A DNA stretch of 64,000 bases, from contig JAFGFE010000012.1 in NCBI GenBank assembly GCA_016931225.1, positions 43,526 through 107,525 on the forward strand, in the 5' to 3' direction. The position numbers and the translations under genes are program-made. The notes under the pieces were generated by a model. The model did not search any database. It saw nothing but the letters and a program-made list of their open reading frames with translations, and was not told where the DNA came from. Every line of letters begins with the position of its first letter. Within the stretch, counting starts at the first letter, position 1. Shown here one piece after another: positions 55,001 to 63,860 of this stretch. The DNA is from Candidatus Zymogenaceae bacterium (GTDB lineage Bacteria; Desulfobacterota; Zymogenia; Zymogenales; Zymogenaceae).

Positions 55001-55873
55001 ATGAGATACGAAGGCGTTGTTATTCGTCCTCCCAGCGAAGCCGGGAGCCTCATACTCCAGGTCACCCTGGGATGTTCCCACAATCGCTGTACCTTCTGTT
55101 CCGCATACAAACAGAAGAAATTCCGCATCAGGAGCCTTGAGGATATCCGAGAGGATATCGATGGAGTTCGCGGAAAACAGTACGTCCGTCGTGTGTTCCT
55201 GGCCGATGGAGACGCCCTGATCGTTCCCCGCCGGATGATGATGCCGGTCGTCGATCATCTGAATGAATCGTTCCCGAACCTGGAGCGTATCGGCATGTAT
55301 GCCAACGCCAAGAGTGTGTTGAAGAGAACGGATGATGAGCTCCGAGAGCTGGCGGATCGCGGGCTGGGCATCGTATATCTCGGCCTGGAGAGCGGGGACG
55401 AGGAGGTGTTGACGCGGGTGAAGAAGGGTGTTGGGACGGAAGAAATGATCGAGGCGGCGCACCGGATTAGAGAGGCGGGCATCCTGTTATCGGTGACGGT
55501 GCTTCTGGGACTTGCGGGACCGGATGGGAGCGAGCGGCACGCTCGGGCCACGGGCGAGGTGCTCACCAAGATGGATCCTGATTATATCGGCGCCCTGACC
55601 CTGATGATCGTCCCCGGATGTCCCCTGTATGACGACTATATGAACGGGGAGTTCACAGTTCCCGATCCGATGCAGTCGCTTAAGGAGTTGGCCGGAATCA
55701 TAGAACACACCGATGTCACCGATTGTCTTTTCACCTCGAATCATGCTTCGAATTATCTGCCGCTGAAAATAGAGCTTCCCGATCAGAAGAACGAAGCGGT
55801 GTACCTCATTCGGACGGTACTCGACAAAGACCGTCGGGATATGCTGCGTCCCGAGAGAATGAGGGGGCTGTAA
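55001..55873 (+). CDS. Radical SAM protein
   Basis: About 290 residues. The Fe-S motif is the less usual C-x4-C-x2-C ('CSHNRCTFC') following 'LQVTLG', then 'FLADGDALI', 'LGLESGDEEVL', 'VLLGLAG': the core of a B12-free radical SAM family with an Elp3-like barrel. Substrate unknown. A TTG at 54953 would add 16 residues; homologs usually begin at 'MRYEGVVIRPPSEAGSL', so 55001 is chosen. The next gene begins 15 bp after its stop. Confidence 0.85.
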   Translation: MRYEGVVIRPPSEAGSLILQVTLGCSHNRCTFCSAYKQKKFRIRSLEDIREDIDGVRGKQYVRRVFLADGDALIVPRRMMMPVVDHLNESFPNLERIGMYANAKSVLKRTDDELRELADRGLGIVYLGLESGDEEVLTRVKKGVGTEEMIEAAHRIREAGILLSVTVLLGLAGPDGSERHARATGEVLTKMDPDYIGALTLMIVPGCPLYDDYMNGEFTVPDPMQSLKELAGIIEHTDVTDCLFTSNHASNYLPLKIELPDQKNEAVYLIRTVLDKDRRDMLRPERMRGL

Positions 55874-55887
55874 CATCTTATCGGCGT

Positions 55888-58800
55888 ATGAACATGGAGT
55901 CTGATTTCAGAGAACGCTTTTTCGAAGAGCGTATCACGCTTCTTGACGACATCCTCGCCTATTCCAAGGAGCGAAATATCAAGGGGAGACAATTCTGGTC
56001 TCTCTCTAAAACCGACGCCCGTTTCCACCTGGGTGAATCAGACCTGAACATCCGAATCCCCCATATCTTCGGAGGCGCCAGCGAGGAGATATTCGAAGAC
56101 GCGGTGCGGGATTTGGCGACGCTGGTTCGCGAGCGCATCGAGCCCCCCATGGTATACGACGACCGGGGGGGGATCGTTGTCTCCACGCTGGACGAGAATG
56201 TGAAGCTTGCCCATAAGACCTTTAAGATCGGCGGTGCTTTTTACAACCGGGCCGAGCATGAACTGGCAATGATGGTGCTCTATTCGGATCCGCTCCTGGA
56301 CGCCGGCATACTGGAGACGTGGCTGTCATCCCGCTTCAACGGCCGCAAGTTCATCGGTGAGATTCGAAGGATCTACAAAAAATCCATTGAAGAAGAGATG
56401 CAGCTCGGCGGCGGCGAACGAACGGCCTATATCACCCACCTTGCCGTCTCAAAGATCCTTATCGAAAAAAAGGCACTCCTCAAAAACATCAGGATTATGG
56501 GGGTGAACTACGAGCGATTGGAGCGCTCCATCGGGGTACTTTTTTACGCGGTCATCTATAAGGTCATCGAGCACATACTGAAGGACCTGAGAACCAAGCG
56601 GCTGTCGTACGACATCCGTGAGATGGAATATCTCTTGTTGGGAAGCACAACGCCGCTGTTCGCCCTCAATATAAAGAAGTCCATCATCAACTTCGATCTC
56701 AACAATTATCTCCTCTCTCCTGTTGTGCTCGATTGGCTCGAAGAACCCTACAACGAAGCCGCCCGTAAATCGATGAGTGTCCGGGATCTGCTTGCCCGGA
56801 TGGTCGGCATTATGCTCGAAGACAAATCGATAACGGAACGGCTCCTGGATTATTATACCCTCTCCAATTTTCGTGACGATATCATCGACTATCTCCTGCG
56901 CTTTGACAACCAGACGGATGTATTTCACCAACGGTTGGTGCAGATCGTCCATGACGAGAAAACCCTGCGGGCGGTGTGGGAAAACCTTGAAAGCAGTCGC
57001 GAACTGGAGTTCGGCCTTTCGGACATGGTCGATCGATATTATCGGGACGAGGCCAGGGTGACGAAAATACGCCAGATCATATCCCACTTCAGGAGTCACA
57101 AGCGGGGGGGGATCAGCCGGCTCTTTTCCTCGGGAGACAGTGGGATTGAGTTCAAGCTGTCGGACATCCTCAAGCGATACATCGTCTATCGAATGGATGT
57201 CGGGTACGACAGCCATTTCTCCGCCATGACCCGATGTCTCGTAAACAGGAAAAAGGAACTCACCCTTCAACACCTTGTGAGAGAATATGACGCCGGAAGG
57301 CTCTATCGTTTTTCCGGGGACCATAAGGTGTCCCTGATGAAGCGGGAGGAGCTCAAGGAGGGTCATCTGTTTGTGGACATGAAGGGTTTTACCCGCCGGG
57401 CGAAGCGTTCGGGGAGCCTGATCATCGCGGATTTTCTCAAGCATGAATTTTTTGCTCCCATTCTCGACTCCGCCAAATCCCATTACCTGAACGTGGGGCC
57501 GGACTACACCTCCGGTATCGAGCTGAACAACCTTTTGGGGGATGCGATCACCTTTTCAGGGCCGGTCAGCTCCCTGGTGTCCCTCGCCTGGGAAATATAT
57601 CGTATCGCCAGGGATTTTCGAGAAAAGATCGTCAAGGACAACCCCGAATATGACGAGAATTCTCAGATCAATACCCTGCAAGTGGAATATGAACAGCAGC
57701 GCGAGCGCATCAACAAACACAGCACGCAAATCGTTGAGGCGCTTCTGACCCTGAATTCCATCATCAAGACCAAGCGCAGCATAGCGCCGACGTCTCTCAT
57801 CGAGGTCCAGAGTGGTATATTCAGGGAGAAAATCGAGAAGCTTATTGAATCACTTTCCGACGTATCACTGAAGATACAAAAATATAAAACAATGCAGGAG
57901 ATCAAAGACCTGGTCCAACTTGAGGACGACCTTCGCTTTCAGCTTTCGGTGGTAAAGTCCACCCAGGAGGAGTTCCTCAGAGAGGTTGAACTCCAGAAGC
58001 TCTCGGAGCGATCGTCCGAGGTGTATATGGATATCTGCCAGGATGAGCTGAAACAGATCAAGCGGCTCATCGGTATGCTGGACAACAATTTTCGCCAGGA
58101 GCAGCTTCTGACCCAATCCTACTATGAACGGCTTGGAGAGATTGCGGACCTTGGGATCAACACCGGCTTATATATAGCCTTCGGGGATGTCAGTCAGAAG
58201 GTGATCATCCACGATGACCTGTGGGGGGATGTCCGCGTGAGCATCGCCGACAAGATCAACGAGGCGTCCCGGGGGGCCAAGAGAAACCGTGCGGTGAAAA
58301 AGAGAATGGATCGATTTGTGCAGGAGAGACGTCAAAAATCAAACAACCCCGGATTGGTCTATCCGTTCTCGATCATCATTGCGCCCACATATACCGTCAT
58401 CCAGCCAGTCGGAAACGAATCGATGGATCGACCCCGGGGCATCAGGACGTTTGTAGACTATGCCCAGGAGTTGATCGGGGATGATGCGGAGGAGCGCATT
58501 CTCTCCCAGGACCTTTCCGAAATAATAAGAAGCGAGGAGCTTTTCGAACAGGACCTGGTTTCCTCCACGACCGATGTCTACAACCTGGGCGAGGCGATAT
58601 CCGGGGACGCCCTGCGACAGTATATCAGGGAGAGTCAGAACCGCCTCTTTTTCTTCGAGCGACGGGTATACGCCGCCGAGCTCCATAAGGAATTCTGGAA
58701 TCTTTTCGCGTACGACGGCGATGATATTTACCTGATTTTCGGGGTGGAGCACACCGGCGATACCACCAGGCTCGAGATGTTTCGATATGTCGGGGTTCTT

Positions 58801-58959
58801 GACTATGCGGGGACGTTCAACCGGGAGGTGACGGAAGTATATGAGATGATCAGGCCGGAATCCGCATTCTTCCGGTTCATCATGGGGTTTCATTTTCACG
58901 CATGGTACCAGAATTCCCGCTCGATGCAGGAAGCGGACAAGGGGAATATGGGGGCATAA
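55888..58959 (+). CDS. Large protein with a split class III cyclase-like domain
   Basis: 1023 residues, soluble, no signal peptide. I recognise no full-length family. Residues 1-490 are helical and unassigned. From about 492 comes 'HLFVDMKGFTRRAKRSG' (Asp497), then 'NNLLGDAITFSG' (Gly551-Asp552), matching the first half of a class III nucleotidyl cyclase domain with both metal-binding Asp. About 175 residues of Glu/Gln/Lys-rich predicted coiled coil follow (578-752). Then 'LGINTGLYIAFGDVSQKV' (Gly760) and 'WGDVRVSIADKINEASRG' (779-796) look like the second half. The transition-state Asn and Arg are replaced by Ser785 and Lys789. Residues 800-1023 are unassigned. It lies 15 bp after the radical SAM gene, probably in the same operon. 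Confidence 0.75.
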   Translation: MNMESDFRERFFEERITLLDDILAYSKERNIKGRQFWSLSKTDARFHLGESDLNIRIPHIFGGASEEIFEDAVRDLATLVRERIEPPMVYDDRGGIVVSTLDENVKLAHKTFKIGGAFYNRAEHELAMMVLYSDPLLDAGILETWLSSRFNGRKFIGEIRRIYKKSIEEEMQLGGGERTAYITHLAVSKILIEKKALLKNIRIMGVNYERLERSIGVLFYAVIYKVIEHILKDLRTKRLSYDIREMEYLLLGSTTPLFALNIKKSIINFDLNNYLLSPVVLDWLEEPYNEAARKSMSVRDLLARMVGIMLEDKSITERLLDYYTLSNFRDDIIDYLLRFDNQTDVFHQRLVQIVHDEKTLRAVWENLESSRELEFGLSDMVDRYYRDEARVTKIRQIISHFRSHKRGGISRLFSSGDSGIEFKLSDILKRYIVYRMDVGYDSHFSAMTRCLVNRKKELTLQHLVREYDAGRLYRFSGDHKVSLMKREELKEGHLFVDMKGFTRRAKRSGSLIIADFLKHEFFAPILDSAKSHYLNVGPDYTSGIELNNLLGDAITFSGPVSSLVSLAWEIYRIARDFREKIVKDNPEYDENSQINTLQVEYEQQRERINKHSTQIVEALLTLNSIIKTKRSIAPTSLIEVQSGIFREKIEKLIESLSDVSLKIQKYKTMQEIKDLVQLEDDLRFQLSVVKSTQEEFLREVELQKLSERSSEVYMDICQDELKQIKRLIGMLDNNFRQEQLLTQSYYERLGEIADLGINTGLYIAFGDVSQKVIIHDDLWGDVRVSIADKINEASRGAKRNRAVKKRMDRFVQERRQKSNNPGLVYPFSIIIAPTYTVIQPVGNESMDRPRGIRTFVDYAQELIGDDAEERILSQDLSEIIRSEELFEQDLVSSTTDVYNLGEAISGDALRQYIRESQNRLFFFERRVYAAELHKEFWNLFAYDGDDIYLIFGVEHTGDTTRLEMFRYVGVLDYAGTFNREVTEVYEMIRPESAFFRFIMGFHFHAWYQNSRSMQEADKGNMGA

Positions 58960-59016
58960 CCGGGCATGGGGATGTGGATCGGTGTCTTCTTTGTGAGCAT
59001 CGGGAGGTGAGCACTT

Positions 59017-59643
59017 GTGGGACACAATAGGTCGTCACGGTGTATAAAACGTCCCGTTTCCGGGGTGATGCGCTGCTTCGTCCTGGTCCTCAGTTTCTTT
59101 GCTCTCCTATTTCTTTCGGGTGTATTGCCCGTCGTTCGTTTCACCGAGGAACAGATTGATATCACCGTATATCCCGATCGTGTTCATGTACGGGGAACCT
59201 ATGTCTATGACAACTTCCTGCCGTTTCCGGTCATTCAGGGTCTCACCGTTCCTCTTCCGATCGATCAGGATAATCCTTCTCCCGTTTTAATCCGTGTTGC
59301 AGCACTGAAGCCCGCTCATGAACCGTTTCCCGTTCGGTACCTTCTGGGAGCATATCGATGTGAGGTGACGGTTCCGCCGCGCGACAGCGTCACGATCATG
59401 GTCGAATATATTCAATACGCACCGAATAAGAACGCGTGCTATCTTTTGACCACGACACGCCTTTGGAGACGTGCCATTGAAAGAGGCGAGTTCCGTCTGA
59501 TGCCGGAGGGAGTCGAGATCATACATTCCACCTATCCCCTCATTCATGCGGATACACACGTTCTTTTCTTTCAAAAAGAGGATTTTATGCCGACGGAGGA
59601 CTGGGATTTTTCATGGAAGGTCATAGAAGATGATGAAGCATAG
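59017..59643 (+). CDS. Secreted beta-rich protein, unknown
   Basis: 208 residues. An 18-residue charged start precedes one hydrophobic segment ('CFVLVLSFFALLFLSGVL'), then a beta-rich periplasmic part with segments such as 'ITVYPDRVHVRGTYVYDN' and 'FPVIQGLTVPLPID'. No family recognised. GGGAGGTGA lies 6 nt before the GTG start. It overlaps the next gene by 14 bp; the pair follow the cyclase-like gene and may be its envelope partners (inference). Confidence 0.7.
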   Translation: MGHNRSSRCIKRPVSGVMRCFVLVLSFFALLFLSGVLPVVRFTEEQIDITVYPDRVHVRGTYVYDNFLPFPVIQGLTVPLPIDQDNPSPVLIRVAALKPAHEPFPVRYLLGAYRCEVTVPPRDSVTIMVEYIQYAPNKNACYLLTTTRLWRRAIERGEFRLMPEGVEIIHSTYPLIHADTHVLFFQKEDFMPTEDWDFSWKVIEDDEA

Positions 59644-60520
59644 TGTCCGATACGCGGTTTTTCTCTTCGTGCTGTTTTCAGCGGCGCCCGCGTTCGCGAA
59701 TCAGCCGCCCGGGCCGCAGATTCTCCTGTCCGAGGTGCTGATACTCCCGGCGATGATACTCCTCTCTCTGGCAGGTGGGGCGTATGCGGTACGGGAGCGG
59801 CTTCGGGGCGAGCGGTCTTCCCGGAGGGGGGTCCTGTTGGTTCTCGGGGCGATTCTGGCGATTCTGGTTTCGGCGGCACACGAAGGCCTCGGAGCGGGCG
59901 TGGCGTTGGTTTTCGGTATCATCGCCCTGAAACGGGGGGGCGATATGCTCTTTTGGGGGATCGGCTCGTCGTGTAAAAGAAAGGGTGAAGCGAAATCGAC
60001 CGGCGCGAATCCCCTGCGCCTGATTCCCGCCGGTGTGCTCCTTATTCTGACCACCCTGTTCTTGATGGGGATGACGGTCGCATTCGTGGGCTATTGGCCG
60101 GGGATCGAGCAGAGCCGCCGTGAGCAGGCCCTGGTGGAATTAATGGCATTTGAGATGGCGCGCATGCGCCTTGGTGATGGTGACGGAGGGGAGGTATCCT
60201 CTCTTCCCTTGCCGGTGGAGGGCGAGCTCGTTGATGAGTTCTTCGATGTATCCCGGGATGCGGTTGAAATTGAGTATGAGAATGACGGGACGGGATTTGT
60301 CGTGTATGTTCTTCCCGGGAGGTTCCCGTTTTTCCCCTACAATTATCTGACATCTCAGCCCTCGTATCGAGGGGACGAGACGGGCGAGATACGCATGATT
60401 CATGTCCACGATTCGAACCATCTCTGCCCGGCGGATGCGCCTGTCGTGTTAAAGGTAACAGGGGAGGATATTGAGAGAGCCCTGGAGATACTTACAATGA
60501 AGGGGCTGGATAAGGAATAA
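59630..60520 (+). CDS. Membrane protein with periplasmic C-terminal domain, unknown
   Basis: 296 residues. A signal peptide (ending 'APAFA') is followed by about four membrane segments up to residue 155, then a periplasmic domain of about 130 residues with 'GTGFVVYVLPGRFPFFPYNYL' and 'IRMIHVHDSNHLCPA'. The domain reminds one of small sensor or pilin-like folds, but no family is recognised. Start ATG 59630 overlaps the previous gene. Confidence 0.68.
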   Translation: MMKHSVRYAVFLFVLFSAAPAFANQPPGPQILLSEVLILPAMILLSLAGGAYAVRERLRGERSSRRGVLLVLGAILAILVSAAHEGLGAGVALVFGIIALKRGGDMLFWGIGSSCKRKGEAKSTGANPLRLIPAGVLLILTTLFLMGMTVAFVGYWPGIEQSRREQALVELMAFEMARMRLGDGDGGEVSSLPLPVEGELVDEFFDVSRDAVEIEYENDGTGFVVYVLPGRFPFFPYNYLTSQPSYRGDETGEIRMIHVHDSNHLCPADAPVVLKVTGEDIERALEILTMKGLDKE

Positions 60521-60724
60521 TCATTCGCGATGGAACACGCGAAACGGTCTGTATTAATCCGGGCGTGACTGCTGTTTACTCCCGCCGGGACGCGGCCGTC
60601 TCTGATGAGCCTTAACTCCGGAGAGTTCTCCGCCGGTCGTTGCAACGATGTTACCAACATCGCACAGCAAACCGGGAAATATACCGGTAAAAAAAGGTCC
60701 GGGTGAAGGGGGGAGGGGGAAAGA

Positions 60725-61054
60725 TTACCGAGCCCGGATGTAGACCCGGTTCGGGATACAGATGATGGTATCGCCCGGCTCGCTGATGTGGCCCATGGCG
60801 ATGCATACCTTGTTGGGGCAGGGGGAATCCAGCATGTAGGCCTCCCCGTTTTCGATGACGACGGTACTGATGCCCAAAGGACCCTGGACTTCTATTATCC
60901 TCTCCTCCTCCAGAGGGAACACGCCGACAAGCTCATTTCCCTCTTCGATGACGATTTCCCGCCCCTGGGACGGGAGAACCACCTGGAATATGCCGAAGGC
61001 TGCGGCAATGAGCGCCGCCACAATGATGATGAAGAGAATATCCTTTTTTTTCAT
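60725..61054 (-). CDS. NusG domain II-containing membrane-anchored protein
   Basis: 109 residues. One N-terminal membrane helix (residues 6-26) then a NusG-domain-II fold outside the membrane: 'GVFPLEEERIIEVQGPLG', 'GEAYMLDSPCPNKVC' (Cys79, Cys84) and 'IICIPNRVYI' (Cys99). The Cys pair suggests a redox or metal role. GGAGG lies 8 nt before ATG 61054; the frame is open to 61174 but that start lacks support. It is the last gene after the cytochrome. Confidence 0.85.
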   Translation of the reverse strand: MKKKDILFIIIVAALIAAAFGIFQVVLPSQGREIVIEEGNELVGVFPLEEERIIEVQGPLGISTVVIENGEAYMLDSPCPNKVCIAMGHISEPGDTIICIPNRVYIRAR

Positions 61055-61211
61055 GCCGCACGCCTCCCGGGGAGTCAATCGGATCGATTTGATGTGAATT
61101 GATTCGGGACCGCCTTGTTCTGTTTCCGCTTCCGTCCGCCGGTTCGGCTTTCCACAGCCGTCGGGGGTATCCACCCCTCATATGGTAACATAAATAGATT
61201 GATTTCCAAGG

Positions 61212-61249
61212 AAAAAACGGCGCCCCAAAAATCAAGGGCGCCGTTTTTT
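61212..61249. terminator. Bidirectional terminator after the cytochrome gene
   Basis: Stem AAAAAACGGCGCCC / GGGCGCCGTTTTTT (61212-61225 and 61236-61249), T run on both sides. It separates the cytochrome from the NusG_II gene. A counterpart stands after the second cytochrome copy. Confidence 0.92.
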
Positions 61250-61266
61250 GTGTGTATGGACCACTG

Positions 61267-61671
61267 TTACGGCCGCTGCACGTGGCAATCGAGACATTCC
61301 GTAGGCGGGTTCTTGCCCGCGGCGACCTCATCGATGTGACACACAACGCAGTTTTGATGCATGGCGTCCTTGAAGTTGTAAGTGATCTCGGTTTCCATGT
61401 TGTGACAGGAGCCGCACGTCGGGGGCACACCGGAGATGAAGTCCTCGTCATTGGTGTGGTGGCAGGTCACACAGCTGATGTCGTAATCGGCCTGATGCTC
61501 CTGGTGGTCGAAATCCACCGGCAGATACCGCAGCGTCGCCCTGGTGGTGTCGTCGATGAAGATCTTCTCCGGGCCGTATGGGCCGTACTCCTGGGACAGG
61601 GCAACCAAGCCGGCACAGAGCACGAAGAGCGTCACTGCGGCCAGAATCGGAACGATACGTTTCTTGTTCAT
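61267..61671 (-). CDS. Tetraheme cytochrome c3-like protein
   Basis: 134 residues with a Sec signal peptide (about residues 1-27). Four CxxCH heme sites at Cys67, Cys86, Cys108 and Cys126, and upstream axial-type His in 'VDFDHQEHQ', the pattern of class III cytochromes c. Periplasmic electron carrier. 10 bp after the CrtI-like lipoprotein gene, with AGGAGG before the ATG, so the two are coexpressed and probable partners. Confidence 0.92.
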   Translation of the reverse strand: MNKKRIVPILAAVTLFVLCAGLVALSQEYGPYGPEKIFIDDTTRATLRYLPVDFDHQEHQADYDISCVTCHHTNDEDFISGVPPTCGSCHNMETEITYNFKDAMHQNCVVCHIDEVAAGKNPPTECLDCHVQRP

Positions 61672-61681
61672 GACTCTCCTC

Positions 61682-63319
61682 CTATTCTATGCCTTCGATA
61701 TCAAGGATCAGGCGGGCGGCCCTCCAGCCGTTTATCTGGCAGCCGCTGACGCCGTGCCATGCCTGGGTCCAGTTGCTGGCGATGAATACATTGTCGATGG
61801 GAGTGTTGTTGGGTATCTTCTCCCACTGGTCCGGTGACAGGTAGAATCCATAGACAACACCATCATGGTTCATGGTGAATTCCTTCAGGGTAACCGGGGT
61901 GATGATTTCCATCTCCTCGATGTATGCGGGATTCGCGAGCTCCGGAATGACCGTCGCCGCAAGGCTGATCAGCTCCTGTGCCTTCTCTTCCGTCATATCC
62001 CGGTATTCACCCTTGTCCATGGGCCAGATGTCGTAGTCACTATAGGCATGGAGCACAACCACCGACATGCCTTTGTCTTCCGGGGCGTAGATCGGGTCTC
62101 CGAAGTTTGTGTAGATGGTGATGCTTACCCCGCCTTCCGAGAAGTTTCCTGACATCATGTTGTCGTGCATCACGACGCTATCCAGAGAGGTGTTGACAAA
62201 CAACTCCGTGTCATTATAACCCCGTTCGGCGAGATCCACATTCAGACCCATATACACGCCGAAGAGTGAGTTGGCGGGCTCCATGTTCCTGATCTTAGCC
62301 ACGTAACCTGCGGGGAGGTTTTCCTCTCCAATCAAATTGAAAATCATCTGGTAGGGGTCGGTGTTGCAGACAACGTAGCGGCCGGTGTAGACGTCACCGT
62401 ATTCGGTGACGACGCCCGTGGCGATGCCGTCCTCGATGATGATCTCGGTCACCAGGGTATCGGTTTTCACCTTGCCGCCCAGCTTGCGAATGAGCATCTC
62501 ATAGCCGTCTGACAGGGCCTGGGAAGTGCCCTTGACGTGCCAAATGCCGTCGGTCAGATATGAATCGGTGGCGGATAAGAGAAGGAGGCATGACGCGTAG
62601 GGCACCGGGGCACCGTAGTAGACCCAGAGCTGGGAGACAACCGCCTTGAGCTTCTCGTCGGTGAAGCATTCGTCCATCAGATCCTGGATGGTTCTGTCCT
62701 TCCATTCAAATAAAATCTTCTGCTTCATGGGGACCTTCATCTTGGTGAAGAAGGCTTCGACACCGGTCATACGGAAGAGATCCCTCAAACTGAGCATTTC
62801 GTTCATGAACGACGAGCAGAGGGTGTGAAATTTATCGATGCCTTCTGCTTCTTCGGGCCATTGTTCTCCCAGGGTGCTATCCCATTTCTCCCATGTGTTG
62901 CCCAGGGTTATATCCAGGCCGTTCGGATACACGGATCGATAGAACTCCGGCAGCTCATAGAGCTCAACGTACTCATCAACGCCGCACAGCTTGTGAAGCT
63001 GATACAGGCCGCGGTCCGCTCTGCCGGGACCGCCGCCGGCCATTTCGTGGAGCGCCGTATCGAAAACGAAGGCTCCCCGGCTGAAGTTAGTGGTGCAGCC
63101 GCCCACTTTGTGGTGCTGTTCCAGCACCAGGACCTTCAGCCCACTGGCGGCAAGATGCGCCCCGGCGGAGAGTCCTCCCATACCGGCGCCGATGACGATC
63201 ACGTCGTATTCCGCCTCATGGGTCGGCGGTGCTGTTGTGCCGCAGCCGAATGTTACCAGGAACACGCTGACAACGACTATAGCAAGAAATACGCTGAAAG
63301 AGAACTTGTATGGTTTCAT
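61682..63319 (-). CDS. Lipoprotein FAD oxidoreductase of the phytoene-desaturase (CrtI/RetSat) type
   Basis: 545 residues. The first 26 are a lipoprotein signal (lipobox 'VTFGC', Cys26). Then the FAD fold: 'VIVIGAGMGGLSAGAHLAASG' (GxGxxG at 44-49), 'EQHHKVGGCTTNF', and the C-terminal 'VFIASNWTQAWHGVSGCQINGWRAARLIL' region typical of CrtI/RetSat enzymes. A CrtI-like enzyme sent outside the membrane is unusual, and adjacency to a tetraheme cytochrome suggests it exchanges electrons with it. Substrate unknown. AAGGAGGAGG precedes the ATG. Confidence 0.85.
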   Translation of the reverse strand: MKPYKFSFSVFLAIVVVSVFLVTFGCGTTAPPTHEAEYDVIVIGAGMGGLSAGAHLAASGLKVLVLEQHHKVGGCTTNFSRGAFVFDTALHEMAGGGPGRADRGLYQLHKLCGVDEYVELYELPEFYRSVYPNGLDITLGNTWEKWDSTLGEQWPEEAEGIDKFHTLCSSFMNEMLSLRDLFRMTGVEAFFTKMKVPMKQKILFEWKDRTIQDLMDECFTDEKLKAVVSQLWVYYGAPVPYASCLLLLSATDSYLTDGIWHVKGTSQALSDGYEMLIRKLGGKVKTDTLVTEIIIEDGIATGVVTEYGDVYTGRYVVCNTDPYQMIFNLIGEENLPAGYVAKIRNMEPANSLFGVYMGLNVDLAERGYNDTELFVNTSLDSVVMHDNMMSGNFSEGGVSITIYTNFGDPIYAPEDKGMSVVVLHAYSDYDIWPMDKGEYRDMTEEKAQELISLAATVIPELANPAYIEEMEIITPVTLKEFTMNHDGVVYGFYLSPDQWEKIPNNTPIDNVFIASNWTQAWHGVSGCQINGWRAARLILDIEGIE

Positions 63320-63565
63320 TGCCTCCTCCTTATTATATATATGCAGTTGAAGAAACTTATTGTTTTCCCTGATCTCCGATCATCTCTTTCATGTGGTTCT
63401 GAACAAGATGCCGCATGATGCAGCTACTCATCTTGTTGGATCGATCGGGACAACATCGTCGTGATTATGGTGTCCTCAGTGATTGATGTTCCCTTGAAGG
63501 ATTATTTCTGAGTTGCATATACTCCTCGACGATTTGTTTTATCGTCTTGGCGCAGAAAACCCATG
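63320..63565. other. Gap upstream of the CrtI-like gene
   Basis: I see no gene, repeat or convincing promoter here apart from the ribosome site of the CrtI-like gene. A short minus-strand open stretch ('KTIKQIVEEYMQLRN' type) may be a relic but cannot be assigned. Confidence 0.4.
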
Positions 63566-63668
63566 TTACGGATGTACGTTCGGTTTGGGATACTAAATGA
63601 TGCAGTCGCTTGGTCTGCTGGGGAGCCCCATGGTGATACATACCTTATTGGGGCAGAGGGAGTTCATC
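63566..63668 (-). pseudogene. Decayed NusG domain II gene
   Basis: The minus strand reads 'LCPNKVCITMG' and continues to 'DCII' then a stop, aligned with 'PCPNKVCIAMG...DTII' of the intact protein. One extra base makes the TAG and shifts the rest ('YPKPNVH' against 'IPNRVYI'). The N-terminal membrane helix and most of the domain are deleted; the flank joins directly to sequence that lies upstream of the intact gene. Confidence 0.8.
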
Positions 63669-63799
63669 GAAACAATGAGAAATAAATCGGTTCGGAGTCG
63701 CCTTGTTCTGTTTCCGTTTCAATACGACGGTTCGTCTTTAAACATCCGTAGGGAATGTTCAGCCTCCATATGGTAACATAAACAGATTGATTTACAAGT

Positions 63800-63828
63800 A
63801 AAAAAGCGCCCCCGGAATCAGGGGGCGC
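63800..63828 (-). terminator. Terminator of the second cytochrome
   Basis: Minus strand GCGCCCCC / GGGGGCGC stem (63828-63821 and 63813-63806), then six T. It is the counterpart of the terminator at 61212-61249. Confidence 0.85.
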
Positions 63829-63860
63829 CGAAGAGAGTTTTTTATCTGTCGGTGATGGTC

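Noticed and set aside
60521..60724. Terminator after the 59630 gene
   Set aside because: Small hairpins exist (for example CGATGTT-ACC-AACATCG) but none is followed by a T run, so I do not call one.
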